From CAVZYN01 sp963779515 (GTDB taxonomy: Bacteria; Pseudomonadota; Alphaproteobacteria; Rhizobiales; Hyphomicrobiaceae), in assembly GCA_963779515.1 (NCBI GenBank), contig CAVZYN010000009.1, positions 1 through 64,000 of the forward strand: a stretch of DNA of 64,000 bases, in the 5' to 3' direction. The position numbers were made by a program, and so were the translations under genes. The notes beneath the pieces were generated by a model. The model searched no databases and was not told the origin of the DNA. It saw only the letters and a program-made list of their open reading frames with translations. This document shows positions 56,405 through 64,000 of the stretch, piece by piece (position 1 is the stretch's first letter; every line of letters starts with the position of its first letter).

Positions 56405-58051
56405 TCAAATGGGAACTTGGATCTTGGTGGACTTCGCGCGCTCGCCCTTCAGCCACCAGGCCGCGAGCAGGCGCGTCACGGTTACCGCCGTGAAGACCGA
56501 GGTGAAGATGCCGATCGACAAGGTCACCGCGAAGCCGCGGATCGGGCCGGAGCCCAGGATGAACATCACGATCGCCGCAAACAGCGTCGTGAGTTGGCTG
56601 TCGGCGATGGTTACAAACGCGCGCGAGAAGCCGGACTCGATGGCCGCAACCGCCGTTTTGCCGGCGCGCAGCTCCTCGCGGATGCGTTCGTAGATCAGAA
56701 CGTTGGCATCGACGGCCATGCCGATGGTGAGCACCAGTCCGGCGATGCCGGGCAGCGTCAAGGTGGAGCCCATCAAGGTCATGATGGCGAGCACGAGCAG
56801 GCCGTTGGCGAACAGCGCAAGCACGGCGAAGACGCCGAACGTGCCATAGGCTGAGACGGTCATGACGATGGTCGCGAGGGTGCCGACAATGGCGGCGACT
56901 TTGCCGGCGCGGACGGAGTCGGCGCCAAGCGATGGGCCGACGGTGCGCTCTTCGACGAAGGTCAACGTGGCGGGGAGTGCGCCGGAGCGCAGCGAAATCG
57001 CCAGCGCATTGGCGCTTTCCACTGTGAACGAGCCGCTGATCTGGCCGGTGCCGCCGAGGATCGGTTCGCGAATGACCGGTGCGGTCAGGACAGTGACGTC
57101 GCGTTCGCCTTTGACGTTCACACCGCTGTCGAGGACGACTGCGAAGGGACGGTTGACGTTGTTGCGCGTGAACTCGCCGAACGTGCGGGCGCCGGTCGTA
57201 TTGAAACGGAAGTTGATGACCGGCTCATTGGTCCGGCTGTCGAAACCGGGTTGGGCGTCGACGAGCTGGTCGCCGCGAACCACCGGCGTTTCGCTTAAGA
57301 GGAGTTCGCCTGATCCACGCTCCGACGATGGGTAAATGCGGTAGCCGCGCGGGACGGAAGATTGCTTTGCGGTTTCAGCTGAAATCGAGGGATGGACTTC
57401 ATGGAATGAGAGTGCGCCGGTTTGGCCAATCAAGCGCTTCAGAGACTCAACGTCGGAGAGGCCAGGAAACTGGACAAGAATACGGTCTTTGCCTTGGCGT
57501 ACCACGTTGGCTTCGGCGGTGCCGGACAAGTTGATGCGCCGCTCGATCGTCGATTGTGCCGCTTCGATCGCTTTGGTCAGGCGGTCCTGGACGCCCGGTT
57601 CGGTCGGCGCCAGGGTGATCGAGGTCGCGTCAATGCGCTTGACGTCGATGTCGGCGCCGACGCTGCCGATCAGCGCGCTGCCGACCTGTGCTGGAATCGT
57701 GCGGAGTTCCTTCAACGCGGCTTCCATATCCTCGGGCTTGGTGAGCTGGACGCGCACCTCGCCGCCGCTGACCCCGATGCCGGCGACAGGAACGCGTGCG
57801 GTTCTCAATTTGCCGCGCGCGTCGTCGCGCACGCCTTCAAGCCACTTGCGGCGGACGTCGTTGGTGTCCATCGACATCAGCAGATAGGCGCCGCCTTGGA
57901 GATCGAGACCGAGCGGGACCTGCTTCTTCGGAAGCCACCAGGGCCACTGGTTGACAGTTTCCTTGGCGAAGAAGTTCGGTAGTGAAAACAGGAGGCCGGC
58001 CAGGCACGTCGCCAGGATGGCCCAGGTCTTCCAGCGTGCGAAGTGCAGCAT
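56405..58051 (-). CDS. secD: preprotein translocase subunit SecD
   Basis: A 548-residue RND-fold subunit of the Sec accessory complex. The first helix is followed by LGLDLQGGAYLLM and the periplasmic P1 domain to about residue 350. The C-terminal six-helix part has VGPSLGADSVRAGKVAAIVG, IGMAVDANVLIYERIREEL and FVTIADSQLTTLFAA. The order yajC-secD-secF is standard. Confidence 0.96.
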   Translation of the reverse strand: MLHFARWKTWAILATCLAGLLFSLPNFFAKETVNQWPWWLPKKQVPLGLDLQGGAYLLMSMDTNDVRRKWLEGVRDDARGKLRTARVPVAGIGVSGGEVRVQLTKPEDMEAALKELRTIPAQVGSALIGSVGADIDVKRIDATSITLAPTEPGVQDRLTKAIEAAQSTIERRINLSGTAEANVVRQGKDRILVQFPGLSDVESLKRLIGQTGALSFHEVHPSISAETAKQSSVPRGYRIYPSSERGSGELLLSETPVVRGDQLVDAQPGFDSRTNEPVINFRFNTTGARTFGEFTRNNVNRPFAVVLDSGVNVKGERDVTVLTAPVIREPILGGTGQISGSFTVESANALAISLRSGALPATLTFVEERTVGPSLGADSVRAGKVAAIVGTLATIVMTVSAYGTFGVFAVLALFANGLLVLAIMTLMGSTLTLPGIAGLVLTIGMAVDANVLIYERIREELRAGKTAVAAIESGFSRAFVTIADSQLTTLFAAIVMFILGSGPIRGFAVTLSIGIFTSVFTAVTVTRLLAAWWLKGERAKSTKIQVPI

Positions 58052-58108
58052 CGGTTCGGTCTCAGGTTAGATCGACCTCATTGGTCGACGAGGGCTCGCG
58101 CCCGAGTT

Positions 58109-58435
58109 TCAGGCGTCCTTGACGGGCTCGCCCTTGACGCGAACTTCTGACACGGTGCCCTTAATGACGCGGATGCGGATGTCGCGGGCGATCTCAACCT
58201 CGAGTTCGCCGTCATCCTTCACTTTCGAGACGGTGCCGACAATGCCGCCGCCGGTGACGACCGTATCGCCACGGCGGATGTTGGCTATCATCTGCTGATG
58301 TTGCTTCACCCGGGCCTGTTGCGGCCGGATGAGCAGAAAGTAAAAGATCACGAACATCAGGAGGATGGGGATCAGCTGGACCAGGAAGTCGCTGCTGCCG
58401 CCAGCGCCTTGTGCATAGGCCGGAGTGATGAACAT
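58109..58435 (-). CDS. yajC: preprotein translocase subunit YajC
   Basis: A 108-residue protein with one N-terminal membrane helix (about residues 18-38, VQLIPILLMFVIFYFLLIRPQQ) and a small SH3-like cytoplasmic part (MIANIRRGDTVVTGGGIVGTVSKVKDD). It associates with SecDF and AcrB-type pumps. The ATG at 58435 is used; a longer frame from 58582 overlaps the predicted promoter. It is the first gene of the six-gene sec operon. Confidence 0.94.
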   Translation of the reverse strand: MFITPAYAQGAGGSSDFLVQLIPILLMFVIFYFLLIRPQQARVKQHQQMIANIRRGDTVVTGGGIVGTVSKVKDDGELEVEIARDIRIRVIKGTVSEVRVKGEPVKDA

Positions 58436-58549
58436 GCGAGTCGTATCCCCTGCGTTCTCGTCGAAAATGGTGGTGGTTGAGGTATTGGACAAGCGCAACC
58501 GGCCCCGTGCGGTGTGCACGAGGCCGGGAGGCCTTGGATTGCGGGCCGG

Positions 58550-58577
58550 ACTATAGTCGCCCGCCCCCTGTTTGCAA
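58550..58577 (-). promoter_or_regulatory. candidate promoter of the yajC-secDF operon
   Basis: On the minus strand, TTGCAA (58577-58572) is followed by a 16-bp spacer and TATAGT (58555-58550), ending about 115 bp before yajC. The -10 is 5/6 to consensus, the -35 4/6. Confidence 0.5.
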
Positions 58578-58651
58578 CACATTCGGGGCGGTTTGCCGCA
58601 TGCTCCTTTAATCTTGGGCGATATTCGGCGCAGGCCGGACGGATATGGCGG

Positions 58652-59140
58652 TTATTTGGCGATGGCGGCGTCGGCGCCCATTTTTGCGACTTGCGCGTCC
58701 TGCTGGGATGTCACGCCGGACACGCCAATGCCACCGATGATCTTGCCGTCCGCGATAATCGGAATGCCGCCTTCGAGTGGTGTCGCGCTGTTCAGTGACA
58801 ACAGCCGCAGGCCCGCGCCGCCGCTCGCGATCACGTCTTCCAAGGCCTTGGTCGGGCGACGGAAGTCGACGGAGGTCTTGGCTTTGCCTTCGGCGATGCC
58901 GATCGAGGCGTACTGGGCCCCCATACGTTGCATCATCACGAGCTGGCCGGCGCTATCGACGATGGCGATGACGACCTGCCAGTTGTTCTTCACGGCCTCA
59001 GCTTCCGCGGCAGCCATGGCTTTCTTGGCGGCTTCGAGGGTGATCGGCGCGCCGTATGGTGCCGGTGGGCTCTGGGCTGCCGCCGACAGGGTCATGGTGG
59101 CAAGCGCAAGGGACGAAGCGAATACAAGTTTAGCAATCAT
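58652..59140 (-). CDS. exported GlcG/HbpS family protein
   Basis: A 162-residue protein with an N-terminal signal peptide (residues 1-22, MIAKLVFASSLALATMTLSAAAQ) and a GlcG/HbpS domain: VVIAIVDSAGQLVMMQRMGAQYAS and GKIIGGIGVSGVTSQQDAQVAKMGADA. Periplasmic members such as HbpS bind haem; whether this one does is unknown. GGGAGGA stands 6 bp before the ATG at 59140. It is divergent from uvrC and is the second such protein in the window (see 26007-26441). Confidence 0.85.
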   Translation of the reverse strand: MIAKLVFASSLALATMTLSAAAQSPPAPYGAPITLEAAKKAMAAAEAEAVKNNWQVVIAIVDSAGQLVMMQRMGAQYASIGIAEGKAKTSVDFRRPTKALEDVIASGGAGLRLLSLNSATPLEGGIPIIADGKIIGGIGVSGVTSQQDAQVAKMGADAAIAK

Positions 59141-59348
59141 CGGGGGTCCTCCCAAAACGTGGTTGGCCGCGTCAAGCGTTTGCGGCGGCGCCACGTTAGA
59201 GCCTACCCGAGCCCAGACGACAGGGGGGTGCGATGCAACGGAGGCCGCTCCGATTGTCACGATTGGGTGATGGAATATGCGGGGGCATCCGAGCGTGGAC
59301 GGTGCCGCCGCCTTGACCTGCCGCCCCCCTCGGACGCACTTTCCGGCG

Positions 59349-61358
59349 ATGTCCGACGAGTCCACCATCGAACCGGCCGACGCGCGCGCCGCCCTGCCTC
59401 AGAAGACGGGGCCGGACGTCATTCAGGGCTATCTGAAGCTGTTGCCGGGTTCGCCGGGTGTCTATCGCATGATCGATACGGGCGGCGAGGTGATCTATGT
59501 CGGCAAGGCGCGGTCGCTGAAGGCGCGCGTCTCCAACTATGCCCGGCTTGGCGGTCATACCAACCGCATCGCACGGATGATCTCGGCGACGGCGTCGATG
59601 GAGTTCGTGACGGTGCGCACCGAGGCCGAAGCGCTGCTGCTCGAAGCCAATCTGATCAAGCGGTTCCGCCCGCGCTTCAACGTGCTGCTGCGGGATGACA
59701 AGTCGTTTCCCTATATTCTGATCCGGCGGGACGCGGCGGCACCGCAGATCCTGAAACATCGCGGTGCGCGGTCGACCAAGGGCGATTACTTCGGGCCGTT
59801 CGCCTCGGCGGGGGCGGTCAACCGGACAGTCAACATGCTGCAGCGGGCGTTCCTGCTCAGGTCGTGCTCGGACAGCGTCTACGAGAGCCGGACGCGGCCG
59901 TGCCTGCTGCATCAAATCAAGCGCTGCGCGGCGCCGTGCACGGGCGAGATCGGCATCGAGGATTACGGCAAGCTGGTAGACGAATCAGTCCGGTTCCTGC
60001 GCGGCGAGAGCCAGAACGTGCGCCAGATGTATCAGCGGCTGATGGAAGAGGCGGCGGAAAAGCAGGAGTACGAGGACGCTGCGAAGTTCCGCAACCGGCT
60101 GTGGGCGCTGGCGCATGTGACCGCGGATCAATCGATCAATCCAGATGGAATCGACGAGGCGGACGTGTTTGCCGCGCACCAGGAGGGCGGGCAGACCTGC
60201 GTGCAGGTTTTCTTTTTCAGAACCGGCCAGAACTGGGGCAATCGCGCGTATTTCCCGAAGGCGGATCGTGCGATCGACGTCGCCGAAGTGGTCGAAAGCT
60301 TCATTGCGCAGTTTTATGACGATAAGCCGGTGCCGCGGTTGATCCTGTCGAGCCATGACTTCGAAACGCGGGAGCTGATGGAAGAGGCGCTGGGTACCAA
60401 GGCCGACAGGCGCGTCGAGATCCGGGTGCCGCAGCGCGGGTCCAAGACGGGGCTCGTCGAGCATGCGCTGCAGAACGCCCGCGAGGCATTGGCGCGCAAG
60501 ATGGCGGAAGGGTCGTCGCAATTGAAGCTGCTGACGGCAATGGCCGAGCGCTTCGGTCTTGCGAAGGTGCCGCGCCGCATCGAGGTGTTCGATAACAGCC
60601 ACATCATGGGGACCAATGCCGTCGGCGCGATGATCGTCGCGGGCGGAGAAGGTTTCGTCAAAGGACAGTACCGGAAATTCAACATCAAGTCCGAGGCGGC
60701 GACACCTGGCGATGACTACGCGATGATGCGCGAGGTGCTGGAGCGGCGATTCAAGCGACTGGCGGACAACGCTTCTGAATTTGCTGTGGATGCCGCGATT
60801 GCGGATGATGCTGCCCCTCACCCGCCCTTCGGGCACCCTCTCCCCGAGGACGGGGAGAGGGACGACGCCGAGGACGAGGTGCTGATCGAGGAGCTGCCGG
60901 CGCGGCCGGATGTGGTGCTCGTCGATGGTGGCGCCGGTCAACTGGCCGTTGCCAAGGATGTCATGGCGGCGCTCGGCATCACCGATGTTCAGTTGATCGG
61001 GGTCGCCAAAGGGCCCGATCGGGACGCGGGCCGCGAGCACTTTCACATTCCGGGGCGGGCGCGCCCGCTGATGCTGGAGCCGCGCGACCCGGTGCTCTAC
61101 TTCGTGCAACGCTTGCGTGACGAGGCGCATCGGTTTGCGATCGGCACCCACCGGGCCAAGCGCGCCAAGGCGCTGTCGGCCAACCCGCTGGATGAGGTCG
61201 AGGGGATCGGTCCCACGCGGAAGCGGGCTTTGTTGGCCCATTTCGGGTCGGCGAAAGCGGTCTCGCGGGCCGGCGTCGAGGATTTGAAGGCGGTGAAGGG
61301 TATCTCGGCGGAGATGGCGCAGAAGATCTACGATTTCTTCCACGAACGGGCGGGGTGA
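59349..61358 (+). CDS. uvrC: excinuclease ABC subunit UvrC with a repeat-derived insert
   Basis: A 669-residue UvrC, the nuclease of nucleotide excision repair that cuts on both sides of a lesion. The GIY-YIG domain is at the start (PGSPGVYRM ... VIYVGKARSLKARVSNY), then the UVR motif (EYEDAAKFRNRL), the RNase H-like domain (NSHIMGTNAVGAMIV, VLVDGGAGQL) and a C-terminal helix-hairpin-helix (DEVEGIGPTRKRALLAHFGSAKAV). Compared with relatives, an extra acidic stretch interrupts the RNase H-like domain at about residues 477-512. Part of it is encoded by a palindromic repeat (see separate entry). The frame is preserved. Confidence 0.95.
   Translation: MSDESTIEPADARAALPQKTGPDVIQGYLKLLPGSPGVYRMIDTGGEVIYVGKARSLKARVSNYARLGGHTNRIARMISATASMEFVTVRTEAEALLLEANLIKRFRPRFNVLLRDDKSFPYILIRRDAAAPQILKHRGARSTKGDYFGPFASAGAVNRTVNMLQRAFLLRSCSDSVYESRTRPCLLHQIKRCAAPCTGEIGIEDYGKLVDESVRFLRGESQNVRQMYQRLMEEAAEKQEYEDAAKFRNRLWALAHVTADQSINPDGIDEADVFAAHQEGGQTCVQVFFFRTGQNWGNRAYFPKADRAIDVAEVVESFIAQFYDDKPVPRLILSSHDFETRELMEEALGTKADRRVEIRVPQRGSKTGLVEHALQNAREALARKMAEGSSQLKLLTAMAERFGLAKVPRRIEVFDNSHIMGTNAVGAMIVAGGEGFVKGQYRKFNIKSEAATPGDDYAMMREVLERRFKRLADNASEFAVDAAIADDAAPHPPFGHPLPEDGERDDAEDEVLIEELPARPDVVLVDGGAGQLAVAKDVMAALGITDVQLIGVAKGPDRDAGREHFHIPGRARPLMLEPRDPVLYFVQRLRDEAHRFAIGTHRAKRAKALSANPLDEVEGIGPTRKRALLAHFGSAKAVSRAGVEDLKAVKGISAEMAQKIYDFFHERAG
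60811..60862. repeat. palindromic repeat, family A-like, inserted in frame in uvrC
   Basis: CCCCTCACCC, hairpin GCCCTTCGGGC (60824-60834), then CCCTCTCCCC and GGGGAGAGGG with a 6-base loop (60836-60861). The order and arms match the intergenic family A copies. In the uvrC frame it encodes the segment APHPPFGHPLPEDGERD (about residues 489-505). Confidence 0.75.
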
Positions 61359-61467
61359 CGACCGCCGGTTCATCGGACGGCGTCGTCAACAGTCCTTTGG
61401 TGCTGGCGGCAACCCTCTTGCGGGCCAGCCATTGACGCTCAGGCCCCGGGGATGGTTCTGTCCGCGC

Positions 61468-62055
61468 ATGGATCGCGCCGTGCCACGCCCAATTCTGACT
61501 ACGTTGCCCAACGTGCTGACCTACGCCCGTATCATAGCGGTGCCGGCGGTGGTGGCGTGCCTGTTTTTCATTCAGGGCGACGCCGGGCGCTGGTGGGCGC
61601 TGGCGATTTTCATTTTGGCGTGCATTACCGATTGGCTCGACGGCTATCTCGCGCGCGTTTGGGACCAGCAGACGACGCTCGGGCGCATGCTGGACCCGAT
61701 CGCGGACAAGTTGCTGGTCGGCATCACTCTACTGATCCTGACGCACGACAACACGATCGACGGGTGGAACATCTGGGCGGCGGTTATCATCCTGTGCCGG
61801 GAAATTCTGGTGTCGGGATTGCGAGAGTTTCTGGCGGAGTTGAACGTCAAGGTGCACGTGACGCAGATGGCGAAATGGAAAACCACGGTGCAGATGATTG
61901 CGCTTGGGTTCCTGCTGGCGGGGCCCGCTGGCAACAAGATCCTGCAGGGCGTCACGACGGTCGGATTCGGGCTGTTGTGGCTCGCCGCACTGCTGACGCT
62001 GTTTACGGGCTATGACTATCTCAAGGCGGCGGTGCGCACCGCCATCGAGCGCTGA
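61468..62055 (+). CDS. pgsA: CDP-diacylglycerol-glycerol-3-phosphate 3-phosphatidyltransferase
   Basis: A 195-residue membrane enzyme for the first step of phosphatidylglycerol synthesis. The CDP-alcohol phosphatidyltransferase motif DWLDGYLARVWDQQTTLGRMLDPIADK is complete, with all conserved Asp residues. The opening LPNVLTYARIIAVPAVV and four to five further helices fit PgsA. The ATG at 61468 is used. It is 110 bp after uvrC and 8 bp before moaD. Confidence 0.94.
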   Translation: MDRAVPRPILTTLPNVLTYARIIAVPAVVACLFFIQGDAGRWWALAIFILACITDWLDGYLARVWDQQTTLGRMLDPIADKLLVGITLLILTHDNTIDGWNIWAAVIILCREILVSGLREFLAELNVKVHVTQMAKWKTTVQMIALGFLLAGPAGNKILQGVTTVGFGLLWLAALLTLFTGYDYLKAAVRTAIER

Positions 62056-62063
62056 GGCGCGTC

Positions 62064-62321
62064 ATGCAGGTCAAAATCCGCTATTTCGCCTGGGTGCGAG
62101 AGAAGGTCGGCGTCGCCGAGGAAATGGTGACGTTGCCAGGGACGGTGATGACGATCGCCGATGTCGTCGTCTGGCTCAAATCGCGCGGACCCGAGTTCGA
62201 GGCGGCATTCGTTCGCGCGGACGTGGTGCGGGCGGCGATCGATCAGGTGCATGTGAAGCCGGCGGCTGCCATCGCAGGGGCGAGGGAAATCGCGTTTTTC
62301 CCGCCGGTCACGGGAGGCTGA
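62064..62321 (+). CDS. moaD: molybdopterin synthase sulfur carrier subunit
   Basis: An 85-residue ubiquitin-like protein ending in the essential GlyGly (FFPPVTGG), which is adenylated and thiocarboxylated to give sulfur to precursor Z. The start QVKIRYFAWVREKVGV is typical. moaE follows after one base. moaA, moaB/moaC and moeB are not present nearby. Confidence 0.95.
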   Translation: MQVKIRYFAWVREKVGVAEEMVTLPGTVMTIADVVVWLKSRGPEFEAAFVRADVVRAAIDQVHVKPAAAIAGAREIAFFPPVTGG

Positions 62322-62322
62322 C

Positions 62323-62784
62323 GTGGCGGTTCGTGTCCAGTCCGAGGACTTCGATATAGGGGCTGAAATCAAGTTGATGACGGCTGAGCGCACGGACATC
62401 GGCGCGATCGTGACATTCACGGGGACGGTGCGCGGCGGTGCTGCTGGCAAAAGCATTACGTCGATGACGCTCGAGCATTATCCCGGCATGACGGAGGCCG
62501 AGTTGGCGCGAGTTGACGCCGAAGCGCAGGCGCGGTGGCCGCTGCAGGGCACGCTGGTCGTGCACCGCTACGGCACACTGAAGCCGGGCGACAATATCGT
62601 GCTGGTGGTGACGGCGTCGCCGCATCGGCATGCGGCGTTCGAGGCGGCGGCGTTCCTGATGGACTATCTCAAGACGCGGGCGCCGTTCTGGAAAAAAGAA
62701 ACCGGCGCCGATGGCGACGGCACGTGGGTCGATGCGCGCGAGAGCGACGATGCGGCGGTCGCGCGCTGGGGTGGCACGTCATGA
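62323..62784 (+). CDS. moaE: molybdopterin synthase catalytic subunit
   Basis: A 153-residue large subunit that converts precursor Z to molybdopterin with MoaD thiocarboxylate. Conserved elements are GAIVTFTGTVRG, LEHYPGMTEAEL, HRYGTLKPGDNIVLVVTASPHRHAAFEAAAFLMDYLKTRAPFWKKE with the catalytic Lys pair. The start is a GTG at 62323, preceded by GGGAGG. Its last six bases overlap the convergent bactofilin gene. Confidence 0.95.
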   Translation: MAVRVQSEDFDIGAEIKLMTAERTDIGAIVTFTGTVRGGAAGKSITSMTLEHYPGMTEAELARVDAEAQARWPLQGTLVVHRYGTLKPGDNIVLVVTASPHRHAAFEAAAFLMDYLKTRAPFWKKETGADGDGTWVDARESDDAAVARWGGTS

Positions 62785-63348
62785 GACGCGATTGGCGCCG
62801 GGCGTGAAGAGGCCTTGCGCCGTCGAGGCTGACGGCGTCATCGATGCCGGCTGACGGGCCGCGGCACCCGGCGCCAGCTGCGGTGCGATCTCGCTGGCGT
62901 TGGCGACTTTGCGGGAGCGGCCGTCGAAGCTCGCGCCACTTTCGATCGACAGGGACTGGCTGTGGATGTCGCCTTCGACATGCGCCGTGCGGTGTAGCGT
63001 CACGAGGCTGCCATAGATGCTGCCTTCGACGCGGCCGAAAACAGCGACCTCAGATGCGGTGATCGAGCCCGTGATCGTCGCGGTTTCGCCAACCGACAGC
63101 TTCTTGCTGTGAAGGTCGGCTTGGATGTTGCCGTTGACGCGGAGCGAGCCTTGGCAGCGGATGGTGATGGACTGACCTTCGATCGACAGGTCGTTGCCGA
63201 TGATGGATTCGGGCTCGCTGCTGGCGACGGCACCATAGTTGCCGTCGGCGATGGGAGCGGGCTGGGCTGGTTGCGCCGTGACTGATTGCGCGGAAACGGG
63301 CCGCAGATTTGTGGCAGCCGCCGGGTCGGGTTTGCGATTGAACACCAT
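62779..63348 (-). CDS. bactofilin (polymer-forming cytoskeletal protein)
   Basis: A 189-residue bactofilin. The central beta-helical DUF583 domain is about residues 45-140: SIIGNDLSIEGQSITIRCQGSLRVNGNIQADLHSKKLSVGETATITGSI and RTAHVEGDIHSQSLSIESGASFDGRSRK. The termini are Pro/Ala-rich and disordered, as usual. Bactofilins form non-nucleotide filaments that place cell-wall enzymes, stalks or chromosome-partitioning proteins. GGGAGA precedes the ATG. It overlaps moaE tail to tail by 6 bp. Confidence 0.92.
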   Translation of the reverse strand: MVFNRKPDPAAATNLRPVSAQSVTAQPAQPAPIADGNYGAVASSEPESIIGNDLSIEGQSITIRCQGSLRVNGNIQADLHSKKLSVGETATITGSITASEVAVFGRVEGSIYGSLVTLHRTAHVEGDIHSQSLSIESGASFDGRSRKVANASEIAPQLAPGAAARQPASMTPSASTAQGLFTPGANRVS

Positions 63349-63778
63349 TAGGATCTCCCATGACGCGATACGAACAGGGCGTCGATCGCCTCATCTGTCG
63401 CAATGGAAGCAGCACTATTGTGGCAAGCAAAGAGAAATATATTTGCAGAAACGGAGAATAATCGTGGGCGCGGCCGTGCCCGCAATAGGCGCAATTCGGA
63501 GTATCGGCAGGTGCTCGGCACAGGGGCACCGGCACGGCAGGCGATTTACCTTGCGTTTTGGAAGCCACTATGAGATCCAGCGCTCGCGAGCGCAGGGGAT
63601 CTGTACTTAAAACGATTCGTTTTGATTCCCATTTCGCGACCTTGACCTTTGGTCTGATTGCCACTTTTCGGCACCAGCGTCTCCCCTGCGCACCGCTTTC
63701 GCAAATGGACAATCGCTGATTGTCCGTGCGGGAAGCCGTGTCGGCATCCCGTGAAGGTGCAACCGGAGACCGCTTCTT
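63349..63778. other. divergent intergenic region with nested palindromes
   Basis: This 430-bp gap separates the bactofilin and helicase genes, which are transcribed outward. I see no gene. It holds an AGATCC...GGATCT hairpin with the palindrome CGCTCGCGAGCG inside (63573-63602) and the 15-bp inverted repeat AAAACGATTCGTTTT (63609-63623). An AT-rich stretch around 63420-63460 may hold the bactofilin promoter. Confidence 0.6.
63609..63623. promoter_or_regulatory. 15-bp inverted repeat upstream of the DEAD-box helicase
   Basis: AAAACGA and TCGTTTT with one central base; perfect arms. It is about 155 bp upstream of the helicase start and next to a second hairpin, and could be an operator. No factor is known for it. 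Confidence 0.4.
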
Positions 63779-64000
63779 TTGGACATCACGACATTCGCTG
63801 GGCTTGGCCTCAGCGCAAAGGTGCTCGCGGCTATCGAAGCTTCGGGCTACACGACGCCTACGCCCATTCAAACTCAGGCCATTCCGGTTGCCGTTGGCGG
63901 CCGCGACGTTCTGGGGATCGCGCAAACAGGAACCGGCAAGACCGCCGCGTTCGTGATGCCGATGATCACGCGGCTGGAAACCGGACGCGCGCGCGCGCGG
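63779..64000 (+). CDS. DEAD-box RNA helicase (RhlE-like), N-terminal part
   Basis: The window ends inside this gene; 74 residues are visible. The Q motif is GYTTPTPIQTQAIPV and motif I AQTGTGKTAAF, so an ATP-dependent RNA helicase of the RhlE/DeaD group. The start TTG at 63779 (LDITTFAGLGLS) is inferred: an in-frame stop lies 27 bp upstream and no ATG precedes the Q motif. GGAG stands about 12 bp before it, a rather long spacing. RhlE helps ribosome assembly and cold adaptation in relatives. Confidence 0.9.
   Translation, partial: MDITTFAGLGLSAKVLAAIEASGYTTPTPIQTQAIPVAVGGRDVLGIAQTGTGKTAAFVMPMITRLETGRARAR

Overview
This 64 kb window is chromosomal DNA from a GC-rich alphaproteobacterium, most likely of the order Hyphomicrobiales (Rhizobiales). 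The pointers are an F0 operon with both b' and b subunits and no F1 genes beside it, a GapR-type (DUF2312) nucleoid protein, DUF1244 and DUF1036 proteins, a bactofilin, and yajC-secD-secF followed by Mth938-like and squalene/phytoene-synthase-like genes. I cannot name the genus. I found no rRNA, tRNA, CRISPR array, insertion sequence, phage gene or plasmid function; the region reads as core genome mixed with catabolic and transport genes.

Layout. 0-5.6 kb: a tripartite-tricarboxylate receptor, a HAD phosphatase, the atpI-B-E-F'-F operon with a good promoter and terminator, and two small transporters. 5.7-9 kb (minus strand): gapR, an NTF2-like protein, phaB, DUF1244 and an N-formylglutamate amidohydrolase. 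9-17.7 kb: glycerate kinase, DUF1036, pyruvate kinase, a DUF805 protein, gamma-glutamyltransferase, acylphosphatase, a 20-residue Lys/Ala miniprotein, lipB and a 2-hydroxyacid dehydrogenase. 17.9-26 kb: a LacI-regulated sugar ABC transporter with a GH63/MGH1-like glycosidase and a short-chain dehydrogenase. 26-46 kb: mixed metabolism, including an LtaS-like membrane phosphotransferase, MlrC peptidase, sterol desaturase-like enzyme, amidase, tRNA threonylcarbamoylation enzyme, acyl-CoA dehydrogenase, chromate resistance pair, BKACE enzyme, and prpF with an aconitase. 46-51 kb: a complete liv branched-chain amino acid ABC operon. 51-59 kb: an SGNH hydrolase and the sec operon. 59-64 kb: uvrC, pgsA, moaD-moaE, a bactofilin and the start of a DEAD-box helicase.

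Two features cut across the annotation. First, seven otherwise well-conserved genes (DUF805, lipB, the MalG-like permease, an amidase, an acyl-CoA dehydrogenase, the BKACE gene and the SGNH hydrolase) are interrupted by eight single-base frameshifts. Every one is an excess base, and several lie in short homopolymers. That uniform direction looks more like insertion errors in the assembly than real gene decay. Second, a family of short palindromic repeats (inverted CCTTCTCCC or CCTCTCCC arms, often preceded by a GCGCTTCGCGC hairpin) sits in several intergenic gaps, between cistrons of the sugar ABC operon, and in frame inside uvrC, where it encodes part of an acidic insert.

How the genes may work together: the LacI repressor has a 16-bp perfect palindrome just upstream of its start and probably controls itself and the sugar operon. 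The operon's hydrolase resembles glucosylglycerate/mannosylglycerate hydrolases. If that is its activity, glycerate kinase, the glyoxylate/hydroxypyruvate reductase-like enzyme and pyruvate kinase elsewhere in the window could use the released glycerate, but this link is inference.
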